A DNA stretch of 64,000 nt from positions 29,912,115-29,976,114 of the forward strand of contig NC_052018.1 in NCBI RefSeq assembly GCF_015832195.1, written 5' to 3'. Both the position numbers and the translations under genes were made by a program. The notes beneath the pieces are model-generated. The model was given only the letters and a program-made list of their open reading frames with translations. It did no database searches and was not told where the DNA came from. This DNA comes from Motacilla alba alba (taxonomy: Eukaryota; Chordata; Aves; Passeriformes; Motacillidae). Positions 61,001 through 64,000 of this stretch are shown one piece after another (position 1 is the stretch's first letter; every line of letters starts with the position of its first letter).

Positions 61001-64000
61001 TTAAATTGAACACAGTCAAGCAGCAAGATCTTAATTAGCAGCTCCATTAATATCTATGCTGTGAGCATAGTCACATACAAGAAAAAAATTACCACTGCGC
61101 ATATTTCATCTGTACTTTGTGAACTAAGCATAAAATCTGGTGGCATCCCAACGTCCTTCAACAACTTTGCAAGTCAGGCAAGTTGCACTAAGTTCAACTA
61201 TTTACAATGCTCATAGCTATACAGAGCCATCTATTTCTAGCCAAGCTACAGAACATATATTTCATAGATCCTGAAATTATTTCATTTGTCAACATCAACC
61301 TATTCTTTGCCCATCAGAGCTGAGTTATTTTAGCAGCACTTTTTCAGAACACCTGAGCCAGCAGATGCTCTAGGCTATACAGAAACAACTGGAGAAATGC
61401 AGCCTTCAAATGATGGAAAGCCCAGAAATCCTTGGTTGGTGACAATACCCAACATATTTCTCGTAAACTGAGTAATGAAACAAGGTCATAGCTAAAAATA
61501 TACCCAGGGTCTCAAAGCTGGGTGGGGATGGCTTGGAGCCAGTTTCCATGGTGCCAGAACTGGGCAGATGTCACTCCCTCAGCTGGCCAGGTACACCTGT
61601 ACAAACTGTGGCTGCCCTACAAGCACACACTCTAAAGCCCTAGAAGTTGTGTATGCCCTCTTCTCATCCCCGGGAGGACACAGCATCACAACAGAAGCAC
61701 AAGGAGGAGCTCTCAGCAGCCTTTACAATAACCCTGCATTAGGTCTGTAACATCCTTCCCGCTCTCCCAGCAAAACAAGCAGGTAATGCAATCTAAATCA
61801 CAGGAAAAGCTGGAATACAATGAGACAGACCAGCTTGTGATGGCATCATTTTAGAAAGCATGCTTTATTGCAATTGATGAACAACACGAGGTTCTGCCTT
61901 CACAGAGGAAGTGTCATCTTTTTCATGGAGAAAGCAGAGAGTCTATACAAAACCAGGATTAAAGCCCAGCTCTCTGCAGTATTATTTTAACAGTTTAATA
62001 ACAGCACCAAGGCAGCAAATAAAAATCCCCTATTAACTTAAGTGGGAACAAAACTCAATCTTCTTGTAAAGTAGAGTCAGCATTGCAAACATAAGACTTA
62101 TGCAACACAGCCTCACTCTTTTCTTCTTTTTGAAAAGTTACATGAAGTATAATTTAGCTACCATATTACACTATTTAAAATAAGCAAGACCTCAGTTTTG
62201 TAGTTATAGACTGCACTGCTCAACTGACATTTGCTTATTCTATAAAGTGTTTGCTAGAAAAGCATATTTTCATTTAATTCATGCTAACATCCTTAAAACC
62301 AAAGGTCAAAAACAAGGAAAAAACAGCTTAACTGTAGTTAAGTAGGTCTTGGATGGAACCCAGAGCTGACAAGAACCAAAATTCTCTTACTCCTCACAAG
62401 AGTAACAGAAACTTCAGCTTTGCATTTTATTTAATTAAACATGATTTTTATGAGAATCATTTTACATAGAAATATTTTTTTAAATGGAACCTGATTTTGA
62501 ATAAAACCTGAATCAAACAAAGCATTTGATCAGATTTTCAGCTAATGTATTTTTAAGCTGTAAAAACATTTGTTTGCATATGAATGAATATTTGTACTGC
62601 AGATGTTCCACACCTGTTTGCATTCTGCAGAAGGATAGTTGCTTTTACATGTTTTTATCTCAATCACAGCACAGAGAAAACCAGATCTAGACTCCATCTC
62701 TCATTTCAGGGCAATTATGATTGAAGTCCACATCATGTGGTTTTCTTCTTCATTCAAAGCAAACACTTTTTTCTTTTTCAATTTTGGTATAAGTCTTCAA
62801 AGTAGAATAGCTTGTCATAGACTTTTAAATTCTCCTGTACTGAATTAGAATCAGTAACAGTGAGATTTACTGCATAAAACAGAACCTGTCTTCTGAACAA
62901 GCATTAAGGGAAATTACCGCTTTCTTCCACTGCATCATCAAGGAAGTGTTTACACTTAAAATCAACATTATATTATTTTCACCTTTTGGATGACAAGTCA
63001 ATTACCTCTTGTCCCCTTTCACCTCTCATTTCCCTCACCAGCAGCTCTCTGAAACTTTTAATACAATATTTTTCTAATATTTCACTTGTAAATCTTAAGT
63101 TCAAGTTGCAATCTCAGTACAAGCAACAGCTCTGCCTGAGTACTCCCATACATTTTTTTCTTCCTTCCCACGGTCACTCCCTGTATTACCAAATGTAATG
63201 GATGTTTGACAGTTACCTTGAAGGACTACATAATCAAAAATGTAGCTTAAAAATCCAAACAAACCAAAACCAAAGTCTAGAAATAAAGAAACATGATAAC
63301 AAGAACTTTCCTTTTCCTCATAACAAAAAAATAATAGAAACACAATCAATGTAGCATATTGACCAAAACAGGCAGAAATAATATTGTCCAGGGTGATGCC
63401 ACGAATCACTTGGAACAAACAATTTTTACATCTTGGCAGAACCACCCTTCAAGAAAAAAAGGCCATGCCTACAATCAGCAACTTCCCAGACATGACTTGG
63501 GGTGGTAGCTATCCAGATTACCTTTCCATGGACCCAATCCAAAAGCTCATTGCTGGCAACAGGCTTTTGAAACAGCCCTGTTACATTGTTTTTCCACAAT
63601 GGAAAAACTCTGTGTTTAATTGATCGACTGGAAAGAATCTTCAACTCTTTGAAGTCTGGGATTAACAAGAGAAAAGGACATAATGTTTGCCTTTGGCTTG
63701 GCAAGCAATACCTTGGAGGGAAAAAACCTCTGTGATCTAAAAATGATGCAATTTATATAGTGCTCAGTATGGTGAAGGTACATCAGAACATACCTTTACC
63801 ATTAAAGGTCTGGAGACAGCAAAATTACCAGTTGCTCCATTTTAGCAACACAATTTAATTAGACATTACCAACAAATCTTTTAAGGAGAAGCAAAAATGG
63901 TGCTCAAAAATGAAGCATTTTAATTAAAACAGTTTAATCTGGATTTATTTTAGCACCATGCTTGCAATTGTGTTCAGACAGCATCAACAATCAAGAACCA
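61001..64000. other. Intergenic sequence, no supported gene
   Basis: AT-rich. The last 150 bases (63850-64000) have several TTTAATTA-type cores and could be part of a conserved noncoding element running off the window. No gene or transposon recognised. Confidence 0.4.

Noticed and set aside
1..64000. CRISPR arrays, operons, phage or bacterial mobile systems
   Set aside because: The window is vertebrate nuclear DNA: spliced gene, CpG island, LINEs and LTRs. The only long tandem array has no spacer structure.
32011..64000. Exons of neighbouring genes such as B3GAT2 or RIMS1
   Set aside because: I scanned the open frames for recognisable protein text and found none; in other vertebrates these genes lie far from OGFRL1.

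Overview
The window is vertebrate nuclear DNA, most likely from a bird and probably a songbird. The evidence is the compact AT-rich gene structure, several CR1 LINE 3' ends with the avian octamer-like tail, avian endogenous-retrovirus LTRs, and an intron-exon gene whose product is close to human OGFRL1. There is no bacterial, phage, CRISPR or plasmid signal. The species was not determined. Repeat family assignments rest on recalled consensus sequences, not on a search.

The only protein-coding gene I can support is OGFRL1 (opioid growth factor receptor-like 1) on the minus strand. It has seven coding exons between 30951 and 22336, all with GT-AG introns and a consistent reading frame. The predicted protein is 491 residues. 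A GC-rich, CpG-dense island (about 30480-31400) covers exon 1 and the presumed promoter. A long, repeat-poor, AT-rich stretch below the stop codon (22335 down to about 16200) looks like a long 3' untranslated region with several candidate poly(A) signals.

Layout from left to right: 1-3.6 kb is intergenic and AT-rich; 3.2-4.5 kb holds degenerate interspersed repeat sequence; 7556-8911 is a striking purine array of GGAA and GGAAGTGGC units; 8.9-16.2 kb is intergenic with a G-quadruplex-like run at 12943 and some candidate conserved AT-rich blocks; 16.2-31 kb is OGFRL1, including a CR1 insertion in its last intron; 31.4-64 kb is gene-free flank upstream of OGFRL1. That flank carries CR1 pieces (31.7, 44.3, 48.7, 51.0 and 60.9 kb), two neighbouring plus-strand LTRs (33.5 and 34.4 kb), a minus-strand LTR with adjoining internal sequence (44.1-42.6 kb) and several A/C-rich simple tracts.

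I found no clear new multi-gene system. The most unusual element is the 1.35-kb GGAA/GGAAGTGGC array. Each of its roughly 60 nine-base units recreates a CGGAAGTG core resembling an ETS-factor site, and the same nine-base core occurs once at the edge of the OGFRL1 CpG island.
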